Counted from the stretch's first letter, positions 24,540 to 33,615 are shown. The stretch: 64,000 nucleotides of DNA from Planctomycetaceae bacterium (GCA_021371795.1 JAJFVK010000001.1:1-64000), one strand, 5' to 3'. A program made the numbers and translations. The notes: generated by a model from the sequence alone, not told the origin.

Positions 24540-26369
24540 GTGAAACCAAATCTATCAATTTCGTTTTTAGCAATTCTTGTGGTCTGTGGTTTTGCGTCAG
24601 CAGCGGGTCTTGTCGCGAACTGGACGTTCGACGAAGGCAGCGGCACAGTCGCAAGCGATTCAGCGGGCGGTTACAACGGAACGATAGTCGGCGCAACCTG
24701 GGCAGAAGGCGTAATTGGCGGAGCGCTGGACTTCAACGGTGTAAGCGATTATGTTGAAGTTCCTCACAATGCCAACCTGAACATCACAGGCGACATCACA
24801 ATAGCTGCGTGGGTTTGCTTTAGACAAGGCGGCACCGGTACAGGCGGCAGCCAATGTATCGTTACAAAATGTCTGGGCAGCGGAGCTACATATAATCCAT
24901 ACGATTTCAGAACCAATGTATATGTTGACCCGACATTGACAATGGTCAGAGCCAGTAAATACAAATTTCAGGGACAAAACAGTAATTTGGCCATTTCATT
25001 AAACGAATGGCACCACGTTGCCGTAACGGTTTCTGGCAGCTATTCCACCTTTTATGTGGATGGCATTGCAACTTCAAGAACAGGCTATGCATTTCCTACT
25101 CCGGCAGGCAACACCAGACCATTGTATATAGGCAGAAGAGATGATGGAATGTATTTCAACGGACTGATTGACGAAGTCAGCATTTATGATTACGCACTCG
25201 ACACGAACGAGATTGCCGAGCTTTATAACGAAGCAACGGCGGCAAGCTCCATCAGTGACCACTTCGACGATGGTGTACTCGACCCGGCATGGAACATAAC
25301 TTACAACAACGCTTCCGGCTGGACTTACACTGAAAGCGGCACAAATCTCACCGTTACAGGCATTACATCGCCAGTTTCATACGCATGGAATGATGTGTTC
25401 CTTACACGTGATTTTTCTGCGCCGGGAGATTTTGAAATAAACACAAAAATATCATGGGATTCAGGAAGAGTCTCCTCTGCTATGCAAACGCTGTACATCC
25501 GAGCATATTCCGGCACAAAAATCGTCGTCGAATCCGGATATTGCGATGCGTGGATAGCACACAGAGGCGGAAAAGTCGCAAAAATTGAATCCAATTATAT
25601 TTACAATTGTCAAATGAACACTCTTCCTGTGGCAGGTACTGCCGAAATCACTATGAAAAGGGAAAATGGTTTCGCTACCATCTTTTGGGACAACGCCGCG
25701 ATTTTAACAGGCTACAGCAGTTCGCCGATAGATAAGGTAGAATTGATTTTCTCGAAATATGTTTATCCACGTTCGACTTTTGGCAGCTTGTCTGTCGATT
25801 ATATCAACGCGGTCGCCGGTCAGACTGCAGTTTTGGACAACATTGAAATCGTTGGGCCGAATTCCGTAGCGGAAGAATCCGACACGCAGTACAAGGTTAC
25901 CGGCTATTACAGCGACGGCACAAGCGGTGATGTAACCGCGGACGCGAACTTCACAATTAATTCAAACCAGTTCGCTTTCATCGATGCAAACGGATTATTA
26001 ATGACCGAAAGACTCTATCGGCCGAGCGAAACCTGCACTATCAAGGCCGATTGCAAAGGACTTGCCGCGAAAAAGCAGGTCAGCATTTATCCGGTCTGCG
26101 ATGGCAATGAATGTACCAAAAAGCAACTTGCGAAACGCAATCTCGCAGACGCAATTGAAATCAAACAGGATATAGTAGCCCAGCTCAATCACGCCAGAAA
26201 AATTGAAACGGCGACTTATCAGATGTTGGGAAAGATTGGCATGAAGCCGAAGGATTCAATAAAGACACGCATTGAAATACTGGCGGCAATCACTTACGAA
26301 TCATGGGCATGCAGGAAAATCGATGATTCTATCGGCTTCCTTGAAAACGCAAACCAGTTGATAAAATAA
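24540..26369 (+). CDS. Secreted LamG-domain protein
   Basis: About 609 aa. The GTG at 24540 is used because AGGAG lies 8 bases upstream. A signal peptide (ISFLAILVVCGFASAAG) is followed by a LamG/concanavalin domain at about 20-225 (VANWTFDEGSGTVASDSAG, ALDFNGVSDYVEVPH, WHHVAVTVSGSYSTFYVDG, LIDEVSIYDYALD). A second beta-sandwich (FDDGVLDPAWNIT, resembling DUF1349), an Ig-like/Big2 segment (YKVTGYYSDGTSGDVTADA) and a C-terminal helical region follow. No PEP-CTERM tail is seen. It probably binds or handles polysaccharide outside the cell. It has its own promoter and terminator. Confidence 0.85.
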   Translation: MKPNLSISFLAILVVCGFASAAGLVANWTFDEGSGTVASDSAGGYNGTIVGATWAEGVIGGALDFNGVSDYVEVPHNANLNITGDITIAAWVCFRQGGTGTGGSQCIVTKCLGSGATYNPYDFRTNVYVDPTLTMVRASKYKFQGQNSNLAISLNEWHHVAVTVSGSYSTFYVDGIATSRTGYAFPTPAGNTRPLYIGRRDDGMYFNGLIDEVSIYDYALDTNEIAELYNEATAASSISDHFDDGVLDPAWNITYNNASGWTYTESGTNLTVTGITSPVSYAWNDVFLTRDFSAPGDFEINTKISWDSGRVSSAMQTLYIRAYSGTKIVVESGYCDAWIAHRGGKVAKIESNYIYNCQMNTLPVAGTAEITMKRENGFATIFWDNAAILTGYSSSPIDKVELIFSKYVYPRSTFGSLSVDYINAVAGQTAVLDNIEIVGPNSVAEESDTQYKVTGYYSDGTSGDVTADANFTINSNQFAFIDANGLLMTERLYRPSETCTIKADCKGLAAKKQVSIYPVCDGNECTKKQLAKRNLADAIEIKQDIVAQLNHARKIETATYQMLGKIGMKPKDSIKTRIEILAAITYESWACRKIDDSIGFLENANQLIK

Positions 26370-26390
26370 TATCAGCAATGAAAAATCCAG

Positions 26391-26421
26391 AGCCCTGACC
26401 TAAAAATCAGGGCTTTTTTTT
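26391..26421 (+). terminator. Rho-independent terminator
   Basis: A perfect 8-bp stem, AGCCCTGA (26391-26398) with TCAGGGCT (26407-26414), and an 8-base loop followed by a run of T (26414-26421). It ends the LamG gene. Confidence 0.9.
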
Positions 26422-26458
26422 AATTGCATATTTCAGCATATACTATAATTTAAGGCTG

Positions 26459-28009
26459 ATGAATAAAGCCTATTATAAATTAATGCTTCTTTTTGCTGTC
26501 GTGGTTTTGGCGTTTTTGTCGCTGTATCTTTTTGCCGCCAGTATGAGCAAGGCAATGAGCAGCGATGAACAGATGTACTGCACAGGCGGATACTTAATAA
26601 GCAAAGGCCTGATGATTTACCGCGATTTTTCTTATGCCACACAATTGCCCTATCACCCGCTTTTGTGCGCAGCGGTTTATAAACTGACCGGCACAACGCA
26701 TTATCTTTTGGCCGCTCGGCTGATTTCCATTGCTTTCGATATATTCATTATTATCTGCATATTCAGTACATTCAGGAAAATTTTCGCTGAATATTATTTT
26801 TCAGGAACGCTGCTGGGACTGGCGGCATGCACGCTGTTTGTGTTCAATCCTTTCGTGTCGTATTTGCTGGGCGTTGCGTGGAACCACGATATGACGCTAC
26901 TGTGCATTGTGTTGAGTTTCAGGATTTTCATCGGCGAAAAACATAACACGATGCGAATATTCACAATCGCTGCCCTGCTGACAATCGCCGTCTGGACAAG
27001 GGCGACAAGCGTTTTTATTATGCCGATTTTCCTTGCAATGGTTATTGCAAAGACACGAAGTAACAATATTATTATCAACTCCGCGCGGGCTAAAGCCCAC
27101 CCTACATCCACATCACTCCTCGCAATAACACTTGGCGTGATTGCTTTCAGTATTGTGCCGGTTTATATTGCAATTGCAAGCGGACGGGCGTTTTTTGTGA
27201 ACATCTTTTTGGTATCGATGCTGCACGGCCAATTGCTACACGACCTTCATATCGCCTATGACAAAAGTTATCTTACGATTTGGGCTTTAAGAAATTTTGA
27301 CTCCTCATTTCTGATAATGACTGCGGTTTTTATTTGTTTCTGCGTTTTTGTTTTTCGCAAAAAAATTACTATCACTCAAAAAACAAATGCCCTGCTTGCT
27401 TTTCTGCTTCTGATTACATCGTTTATCATTACGTATTTTCCGCCGACGATGTGGAAACAATATTTTGGAATACCTGTAATTTTTATAATTATTGTTATGG
27501 GATTCGGATTATTGTATTTACGAACCACGGGCAGTTATAAAATTTGCGTTGCGATTTTTGTCGCGCTGTCATTGGCGACAATGATTTCACAAAAGCCCAT
27601 CTCTAAAATTTCAAAATGTTTATCGCCGGACAACTGGACGCCAATAAAGATTCATAACATCTCAAAACAAATCGTCGCGACCGCACAGGACTCCAAAACG
27701 ATTTTGACACTTTCGCCCTTGTACGCGATTGAAGGCGGCGGGCAGATATATAACGAATTGTCGGCGGGAGTTTCCGCGTTCCGAGTCGCTGACAAACTCT
27801 CCGCAACCGACAGAGCCGTTACGCATACGGCAGGCTTGAAAGAATTGCCTAAATTAACAAACGCTAAACCAGCAGGCGCGATAGTTATTGGGCCGGAACT
27901 GACAAGGTTCGACAAAATCGACTTAAAGAGCATTGTGCCTCCTGATTGGCAACGAATCGACTGCGGCAACTCAAGCGTTCATAATTTCTTTCCACCAAAA
28001 GGGTTATAA
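26459..28009 (+). CDS. GT39-like membrane glycosyltransferase
   Basis: A 516-aa polytopic protein with about ten or more membrane helices. After the first helix comes SSDEQMYCTGGYLI, the acidic DE motif typical of GT-C enzymes (PMT/ArnT/GT39, lipid-phosphate sugar donors), then YRDFSYATQLPYHPLL. The C-terminal ~120 residues are soluble. It probably transfers a sugar from a polyprenyl-phosphate donor to a lipid or protein outside the membrane. AAGG precedes the ATG and a TATAAT lies at about 26445. Its partner and acceptor are unknown. Confidence 0.75.
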   Translation: MNKAYYKLMLLFAVVVLAFLSLYLFAASMSKAMSSDEQMYCTGGYLISKGLMIYRDFSYATQLPYHPLLCAAVYKLTGTTHYLLAARLISIAFDIFIIICIFSTFRKIFAEYYFSGTLLGLAACTLFVFNPFVSYLLGVAWNHDMTLLCIVLSFRIFIGEKHNTMRIFTIAALLTIAVWTRATSVFIMPIFLAMVIAKTRSNNIIINSARAKAHPTSTSLLAITLGVIAFSIVPVYIAIASGRAFFVNIFLVSMLHGQLLHDLHIAYDKSYLTIWALRNFDSSFLIMTAVFICFCVFVFRKKITITQKTNALLAFLLLITSFIITYFPPTMWKQYFGIPVIFIIIVMGFGLLYLRTTGSYKICVAIFVALSLATMISQKPISKISKCLSPDNWTPIKIHNISKQIVATAQDSKTILTLSPLYAIEGGGQIYNELSAGVSAFRVADKLSATDRAVTHTAGLKELPKLTNAKPAGAIVIGPELTRFDKIDLKSIVPPDWQRIDCGNSSVHNFFPPKGL

Positions 28010-28159
28010 TCCCGCTTTCAACTTCGACGCTTATTCTTAAAACGCCATTTTTCTGCAATATTTAAAAGTCGTAAACGTCTTATACTATATATGTTACCAG
28101 ACGATAATTCCGTACACTAAACGGTGACAGAATATATTTATTGGAAAGTTAAAGGACGT

Positions 28160-28783
28160 ATGAGAACAATAGGGTATAGGGTACAGGGAACAGGGTACAG
28201 GCAATATTGCACAGGTTTTACATTAGTTGAACTGCTTGTAGTGCTGTCGATAATCGCGATGCTGATGGGCATTTTAATGCCTGCACTCGGCGCCGCCCGC
28301 AGAAGCGCGTACAAAACCGGCTGCAAACAAAACCTCCACGGCTGCGCGGTCGCGTTCAGAATGTACCTCGATGAAAATCGCAACACAATGCCGATAATAT
28401 GGAACATGCCGTATTCAACCGTACAGGGCGACGCAAATTCCGTAGCACTTTATCCGTGTATGAAAAAATATCTAAGCGGACCGGAAGCACTCAAATGTCC
28501 TGCCGACAAATATCCTGAAAAGGGAACATCATACTGGAAGGAAGAAGGCTCGAGTTACGAGTATAACGAACATCTGGGCGGTCGGAAAATTGAAGATGAC
28601 TGGTTCGCCAAGAGATTCGGCACAAGCGAAGTTTGGATGCTGCACGATTATGAGGGCTTTCACGGTAAAAAAATAAACTCCGGCGGCGAAAGAGATATGC
28701 GAGACAGTAGTCAATATTCTCTTGGCTCATTTATGTATCTTTTTGCGGACACTTTAGTCGCCGACAGAACAAGGGGTAAATAA
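28160..28783 (+). CDS. Pseudopilin-type protein with N-terminal methylation motif
   Basis: About 207 aa. The prepilin signal is CTGFTLVELLVVLSIIAMLMGILMPAL (cleavage after G, F at +1, E at +5), followed by the ARR..A...CKQNLHG region common to planctomycete type II secretion-like pseudopilins (H-X9-DG relatives). The ATG at 28160 with AAAGGA upstream is preferred. Its first 17 residues (MRTIGYRVQGTGYRQY) are encoded by a tandem GGGTACA-type nucleotide repeat (28169-28201). The next gene overlaps by one base. Confidence 0.8.
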   Translation: MRTIGYRVQGTGYRQYCTGFTLVELLVVLSIIAMLMGILMPALGAARRSAYKTGCKQNLHGCAVAFRMYLDENRNTMPIIWNMPYSTVQGDANSVALYPCMKKYLSGPEALKCPADKYPEKGTSYWKEEGSSYEYNEHLGGRKIEDDWFAKRFGTSEVWMLHDYEGFHGKKINSGGERDMRDSSQYSLGSFMYLFADTLVADRTRGK

Positions 28784-29445
28784 TGGCAACGTTAGCGGGA
28801 AAAATGAAAAAACCAGAACCAAACAAAAAGAAAATTATAATAATTGCCTCCGTAATTGCCGTTGTTTGCCTTTCTGCTGTCGGCGGATTGTACATGGCTT
28901 TCGGCGGCGATGACGATGAATTCGGCGGAAGACGGCCAAGGTTCCACGACGCGAATCTGCCGGACATGCGTAAGCAATCCTACGATGATGTCGTTGTGTA
29001 CAAGAACAGCGACAAATATAAAAAGCTCTCGCAGCAGGAACAGATGATGTACTCGATGATGACGCACAGGCAAGTCGAGAAGCATAATATGGAAACCTAT
29101 TTTACACTGCCGAAAGAACAGCAAACCGCGTTTCTCGATAAAGTGATTGATGAAATGCAGCAGAACATGAAAAACATGCAGCAGATGCCGCGACCTGAAC
29201 GCCGCAGAGACGCAAACGAACCAAACGACCCGAACGCACAGAAACGTCGGGAAGAACGTCAGGCACAACGCAACAATCCGTCGAATATACGTTCGAGGAC
29301 TGAACGTGGCACTGCACTGGAGCGTGCGCAACGGTCGCAATTTATGCGTGCAATGCAGCAGAGAATGCAGCAGCGCGGAATCAGTATGCCGAGAATGGGT
29401 GGTGGCGGCGGTCCTGGTGGCGGCGGAGGACGCGGTGGAAGATAA
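28783..29445 (+). CDS. Membrane-anchored low-complexity protein with RGG-like tail
   Basis: 220 aa, unrecognised. A basic N-terminus (KKPEPNKKK) is followed by one membrane helix (IIIIASVIAVVCLSAVGGLYMAF). A charged helical region is rich in Gln and Met (QEQMMYSMMTHRQVEKHNM, MQQNMKNMQQMPRPERR). The tail is an Arg/Asn/Gln-rich disordered segment ending GGGGGPGGGGGRGGR. Its ATG overlaps the stop of the pseudopilin gene (TAATG), so the two are probably co-expressed and may work together at the membrane. The tail could bind nucleic acid or polyanion, which is only a guess. Confidence 0.7.
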   Translation: MATLAGKMKKPEPNKKKIIIIASVIAVVCLSAVGGLYMAFGGDDDEFGGRRPRFHDANLPDMRKQSYDDVVVYKNSDKYKKLSQQEQMMYSMMTHRQVEKHNMETYFTLPKEQQTAFLDKVIDEMQQNMKNMQQMPRPERRRDANEPNDPNAQKRREERQAQRNNPSNIRSRTERGTALERAQRSQFMRAMQQRMQQRGISMPRMGGGGGPGGGGGRGGR

Positions 29446-29618
29446 GCAACCTTAAATCCGAAATCCTAATATCTAAATTCGAACCCCCGATTAGATGGAT
29501 TTAATTAAATAATATTAACGAACCATCTAACGGGGCAGGCAAATCCGAATTACCAAAATTAAAATATGCCAAACAGAAACTTGTTGACGCAATAACATTT
29601 TTAGTATTTATTGTTATT
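29446..29618. repeat. Intergenic region with imperfect inverted repeat
   Basis: No gene. CCCCCGATTAGATGGATTT (29484-29502) pairs imperfectly with GAACCATCTAACGGGG (29520-29535), an A/T-rich spaced palindrome that could end the upstream operon, although no T-run follows. The rest is AT-rich leader for the lipoprotein gene. Confidence 0.4.
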
Positions 29619-30197
29619 GTGAAAACTTTTGTATTACTTATCCTTGTTCTGCCTTTTCTTTTTTTAGCGTCTTCGTGCAAATACGCAAATGACAAATCTC
29701 TTTCTAAAATTGTCAAACAGGAGATCGACAGGTATCCAGAACAAAGACTTGTCGATATTTACAAGACTTTCTTTCAGGGATTTTTCGGGCCGGCTCATTT
29801 AATTTCTGACGCGAACGCTGCGAGGAATTATATCAGGCAGGAGCTTGCCGAAGCCGACGATTTTGAGGATTACGATTATTGTCCGCTTCCGCCGAGCGGA
29901 AAATTTACGCGTGCGAATCTGAAACTTATCAAAGACGGCAAAGTTTCTATCGAGGATTTAACAGATGCACTTGTCAGAAGCGCAAAGCCGGTCAGCAAAA
30001 AGGACATTCAGCAGTGGAAGCGGATTTGGCCGAGAATTTTGGCTGAAATTAAAAAGCAAAAACCTGATATGTCGCAATTCCAACAGGACAAGGAATACAT
30101 TAACGCCCTGCTTGCGAAAAATGAATATGTCGTCCACCACAGCGAAGAATTCATCGCAAAGTACCATCCGCATTACAGAGTAGTATCCAAAAAGTAA
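29619..30197 (+). CDS. Hypothetical lipoprotein
   Basis: A 192-aa protein starting with GTG. The signal peptide VLLILVLPFLFLASSC has a lipobox-like ASSC with Cys at about residue 20. The mature part is mostly helical: IVKQEIDRYPEQRLVDIYKT, FFQGFFGPAHLISD and HHSEEFIAKYHPHYRVV. The FFGPAHLI and YHPHYRV segments recall a family of uncharacterised bacterial lipoproteins, with no known function. It is a stand-alone gene. Confidence 0.7.
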   Translation: MKTFVLLILVLPFLFLASSCKYANDKSLSKIVKQEIDRYPEQRLVDIYKTFFQGFFGPAHLISDANAARNYIRQELAEADDFEDYDYCPLPPSGKFTRANLKLIKDGKVSIEDLTDALVRSAKPVSKKDIQQWKRIWPRILAEIKKQKPDMSQFQQDKEYINALLAKNEYVVHHSEEFIAKYHPHYRVVSKK

Positions 30198-30252
30198 TTA
30201 AAAGCTATTTTGGCATTGACTTGTTGTCTAAAAAGGCTTTGTATCTTTTTTC

Positions 30253-30282
30253 TTTACAAGCAAATTCTCAATACGGTACAAT
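30253..30282 (+). promoter_or_regulatory. Promoter of the PAS-LuxR gene
   Basis: TTTACA (30253-30258), 18-base spacer, TACAAT (30277-30282). This would give a ~210-base untranslated leader before the ATG at 30502. The leader contains an imperfect hairpin (CGTAAGGCAGGTG at 30330-30342 with CCACCCTTACG at 30352-30362). Confidence 0.5.
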
Positions 30283-30501
30283 ACTTAATTGGTAAAAGTC
30301 GTTGGCTTGGGATGCTATAAAAAGATGCGTAAGGCAGGTGTAAGTTTAGTCCACCCTTACGACCTCGTTTCAGCATGTCTTTTCTGCGCTTCTATCCTGA
30401 CATTAAAATGGCCTTTTTTATTTGGTTTTTACTACGATTTAGTGTATTATAAGGGTAGTAAGCTAAAATGGGGGTTGTCTGTTAGACAGGATAGGCAATT
30501 T

Positions 30502-31500
30502 ATGAGTAGAAAAAAATCTGCAACGCCCAAAAGCTGTTTTTGGGATGAATCAAAGAACTGTTATTTGCGACTAATTGAAAATTCGACAGATGTATTTTAT
30601 CTGATAGACGCCAAAACAAGTGAGGTTAAATATGTCAGTCCGGCTTCAACAGCTATCAGCGGTTTCACGCCTGAAGAAGTAATAAAAATGGGTTTTGAAG
30701 GAACACGCCAAAGATTCCATCCTGACGACCTGGAAACCATAGATTATAAAATCAGGGATATACTTACGCAAAAAAAACAGCCGAAAAATTTTGACGGATA
30801 CCTCGAAAAACGATTCCGGCATAAGGACGGCCACTGGGTATGGTTCGGCATAAGCAGGAATTTCATGGTTGATAAGAATGGTGAAATCGAAGCGATAGTC
30901 GGCACAATCCGCGATGTTACCGAAGTAAAAACGTTACAACAAAAATTAGAAACCTCATTGAATAATTACAAAGCTCTGTACAATAATGCCAGAGTAGCAT
31001 TATTCAGAACTCAAATCAGCGATGGTAAGCTGCTGGAATGCAATGAAGCGCTGGTAAGAATACTCGGTTATGAAAACCGGCAGGAATGCCTTGTGCATCA
31101 CAAATCAACAAATTTCTACGCAGACCTGAAACGCCGGTCCGAACTGTTGGCTGTTTTAAATGAAAAGGGATACATTGATAATTTTGAGATAAAAGCCAGA
31201 CGATTGACCGGCGAACTTTTCTGGATGAGAGTGTCCGCCGCGATAAATCGAGATGAAAACTATATGGAGGGTGTAATGTCTGACATCACCGCGTATAAAA
31301 TATTGACCAAAACAGAAAATGACATCCTCGCGATGGTAATGGAAGGCAAAAGCAATAAACAAATCGCCGCCGAGTCGCTGCGTTCCATCCGAACGGTCGA
31401 AGAACACCGCGCTAATATAATGCGAAAATTGGGGGCGACAAATCTTGTGGAACTGACGCAAAAAGCGATAAATTATGGTGCCGCAGTGCAAAAAATATAA
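30502..31500 (+). CDS. PAS-PAS-LuxR transcription regulator
   Basis: A 332-aa protein starting MSRKKSATPKSCFWDE; AGGATAGGC lies upstream, and earlier codons in the same frame encode no recognisable sequence. It has a PAS domain (SPASTAISGFTPEEVIKMG; KDGHWVWFGISRNFM; IVGTIRDVTE as PAC) and a second PAS (YNNARVALFRTQISDGKLLE...ILGYENRQE; MEGVMSDITAYK). A LuxR/FixJ-type helix-turn-helix (SNKQIAAESLRSIRTVEEHR, KLGATNLVEL) follows. There is no receiver domain, so it is probably a one-component sensor, with signal unknown. Confidence 0.88.
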   Translation: MSRKKSATPKSCFWDESKNCYLRLIENSTDVFYLIDAKTSEVKYVSPASTAISGFTPEEVIKMGFEGTRQRFHPDDLETIDYKIRDILTQKKQPKNFDGYLEKRFRHKDGHWVWFGISRNFMVDKNGEIEAIVGTIRDVTEVKTLQQKLETSLNNYKALYNNARVALFRTQISDGKLLECNEALVRILGYENRQECLVHHKSTNFYADLKRRSELLAVLNEKGYIDNFEIKARRLTGELFWMRVSAAINRDENYMEGVMSDITAYKILTKTENDILAMVMEGKSNKQIAAESLRSIRTVEEHRANIMRKLGATNLVELTQKAINYGAAVQKI

Positions 31501-31856
31501 AAAAAATATATATTTTCAGCCAAAACCCTGTTTTCCGGTATAAAAACCGGTTCCTAACCTCTTCCCCGTATTTACCACAATTGAATATATGTAAAACTCT
31601 CGTTACAATCGTTCGTGTTGATGGGTTGGGGGCAGAGAGATTTTTGCCGGTGCCGCTTCAGCGGAAAGGTACGAAGACGCATCAGATTATCGGATGCGAT
31701 AAAAGTTGTGCTCGCAACATAGGGCATAAGTGGAAGCAAAGGCTGTTCTGATGAGCCAGAGTTTGGTTCTATTCTCTGGTAAATCAAAGCAGCTTTTTTG
31801 TTAGTTAAGGTTATCTCTAAAAATAGCATCCGATGTCATTTTTTTTAGAGAGAACC
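31501..31856. other. Non-coding stretch with two hairpins
   Basis: No credible gene. A perfect CCGGT-ATAAAA-ACCGG hairpin at 31537-31552 may end the PAS-LuxR transcript, though no T-run follows. At 31813-31855, TCTCTAAAAA and TTTTTTAGAGA form an inverted repeat just beyond the terminase stop and could be its terminator on the minus strand. The 85-codon minus frame in between has no ribosome site or known content. Confidence 0.45.
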
Positions 31857-33320
31857 TTAATATCTCCTGTCTTTGGCAGTTCCCATACAATAATAATTCA
31901 TAAAGAAATACCGCAGCGCATCTATCGGATGGTCGTACACACCGTCTTTCTGCGGCGTTTCAATCGAGCCGCTGACAGGATAATGATAACTCTGCATCGC
32001 TTCAATCAATCTGCCGCAACGGGGATTCACAACGAAATTGCTTTTGCCGTCGCCGGTTCGCAACGCCCTTCTGACAAGTTCAACACCGTCGAGTATCGCG
32101 CTTTTTCTAAAACGAAGTTTTACGCCCGCTTTGCGCAACTGACTGACAGGACTTGTGCCCGTAACATCATTCACGCCAACACCGGCAGGATCGCAAAATG
32201 TCATAATTACATTGCTCTCGCTGTACGGCTTTCTATTTTTAATCTCCTCGGCGTGCGCATCAATCGTCTTTCTGCTCTGAATATACTCGTCAATGACCCT
32301 GATTGTTCCGCTGCCATCGACCTGAATCCACAGGCAAACAAACGGATTTACAAAACCAAAATCAATCGTCCGATACAGCGGTAAATCAGGATTATATTCC
32401 ACAGGCGCGATATGAATATTCGGCTTGAACTCCGCGAACACTACATTCTCAAGCGAAGGCGTTAAACAAAGCATTTCAGATTCAAACGCCGCCCTGCTGC
32501 AACGCCGCATTTGTGCAATTACATCATCTATTTTTAAATAGCCTTTCGCCCGCCTTGCAACGCCTCGGCAGTCATCGTTCAGCGGACATTGACCGCACGA
32601 ACGGTCTTTGCAGTTTTCTATCACTTCCCAGATACACCATTTGAAAATTCTGATTTTGCTTTCCTGCGATTTGCCGACAAGCTCGTGCATAATGCCGAAC
32701 GGCTGGTGCATTGTGCTCAAGGTTTCCATCGCGGCGACAATACCATTATTCGTTTTGGTTGTGAATTTCGCAGCTTCAAAAATCTGCTTTTTGAAAAGCT
32801 CAACTTCATCGCAGCGAAGTTTGTGGATATGACTGCCGCGAACCGAAGCCATTGATTGCGTCAGTACTTCGACATTTGAGCCATTCGTAAAAATACATTT
32901 ATCTTTTTTCTCATCCGCGATAAATTCTTCAAAGCCGTTGTACACAAAGCCAAGCAGATAATCATACATCCGCTGCGCCTGTGTCTGACTGCCGGCAAGG
33001 ATTCGCGTTTTGCAGCCGGGCTTGAAAATACTGTCTAAAAGAGTCGCGGCCGCGGCAAGATAAGTTTTTCCGCCGCCACGGCCGGCCCAGACGACACAAT
33101 CACCGCTTGCGCTGCCGTCAAAATCGCTGTTGAAGCTGTGCCATAAATAATCCATTGGTGAATCGTGAGCGGGACAAATTTTCGAATCGCTGACGTTCAA
33201 ATCCAGACATACTGAAAGATAATTTTTCAAATCGGCGCGCGTTTTCGGCCTGTGCTTTTTTATTGATTGAAAAATCCTGTTCGCTTTTGAAATACGTCGC
33301 GGCGATAAAGCAGTAGTCAT
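31857..33320 (-). CDS. Orphan phage-type terminase large subunit
   Basis: A complete 487-aa packaging motor protein. Walker A is WAGRGGGKTYLAAAA at about residue 85 and Walker B-like LRCDEVELF. The RNase H-like nuclease domain has acidic residues in YRTIDFGFVNPF, VIMTFCDPAGVG and YDHPIDALRYF. Between the domains is a four-Cys motif (CKDRSCGQCPLNDDC: C-4-C-2-C-5-C) that could bind zinc or an iron-sulfur cluster. No portal, capsid or tail genes are near. The small-terminase-like and ParB-like genes lie 9 kb away. It is next to rnpB, a conserved chromosomal gene. It could be a prophage relic or a domesticated packaging enzyme. Confidence 0.9.
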   Translation of the reverse strand: MTTALSPRRISKANRIFQSIKKHRPKTRADLKNYLSVCLDLNVSDSKICPAHDSPMDYLWHSFNSDFDGSASGDCVVWAGRGGGKTYLAAAATLLDSIFKPGCKTRILAGSQTQAQRMYDYLLGFVYNGFEEFIADEKKDKCIFTNGSNVEVLTQSMASVRGSHIHKLRCDEVELFKKQIFEAAKFTTKTNNGIVAAMETLSTMHQPFGIMHELVGKSQESKIRIFKWCIWEVIENCKDRSCGQCPLNDDCRGVARRAKGYLKIDDVIAQMRRCSRAAFESEMLCLTPSLENVVFAEFKPNIHIAPVEYNPDLPLYRTIDFGFVNPFVCLWIQVDGSGTIRVIDEYIQSRKTIDAHAEEIKNRKPYSESNVIMTFCDPAGVGVNDVTGTSPVSQLRKAGVKLRFRKSAILDGVELVRRALRTGDGKSNFVVNPRCGRLIEAMQSYHYPVSGSIETPQKDGVYDHPIDALRYFFMNYYCMGTAKDRRY

Positions 33321-33358
33321 AAAAGTTCCTTAAAAAAAATGAAAAAAGGGGATGTAAC

Positions 33359-33490
33359 AATTGAAGATGGAAGAATGAAGATTGAAGATTGTTTATTCGC
33401 AAATTCTTCCCCCTCTGATTTTTGCGTTCAAAGAGCAAAAATCCTAAAGATTCGGGGGTCTTCGACAATCTACAATCTTCAATTTTGAAT
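33359..33490. repeat. Modular palindromic repeat with CCCCTCTGA core
   Basis: Left arm AATTGAAGATGGAAGAATGA and right arm ACAATCTACAATCTTCAATT are imperfect reverse complements. Between them, at 33409-33458, is a 50-bp hairpin module CCCCCTCTGATTTTTGC...GCAAAAATCCTAAAGATTCGGGGG. The region lies between the divergent terminase and rnpB genes. Confidence 0.75.
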
Positions 33491-33576
33491 CAGGCGGGTA
33501 TTATACCATAAAGAGGGCTAAAAATCAAGTATAAAGCGTTGAAAAGGGTATTTTACGCAAAATTAACAATGAAAAA

Positions 33577-33605
33577 TTGCACATTTTTGCAAAATAGCGT
33601 ATAAT
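33577..33605 (+). promoter_or_regulatory. rnpB promoter
   Basis: TTGCAC (33577-33582), a 17-base spacer and perfect TATAAT (33600-33605), about 10 bases before the inferred 5' end of RNase P RNA. Confidence 0.85.
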
Positions 33606-33615
33606 TACAATGATG

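Noticed and set aside
30289-30501. Extended N-terminus of the PAS-LuxR protein from a TTG start
   Set aside because: Encoded residues show no domain or signal, and a better start with a ribosome site is at 30502.
31572-31829. 85-aa minus-strand ORF
   Set aside because: No ribosome site, no family, and it lies in a hairpin-bearing intergenic stretch.
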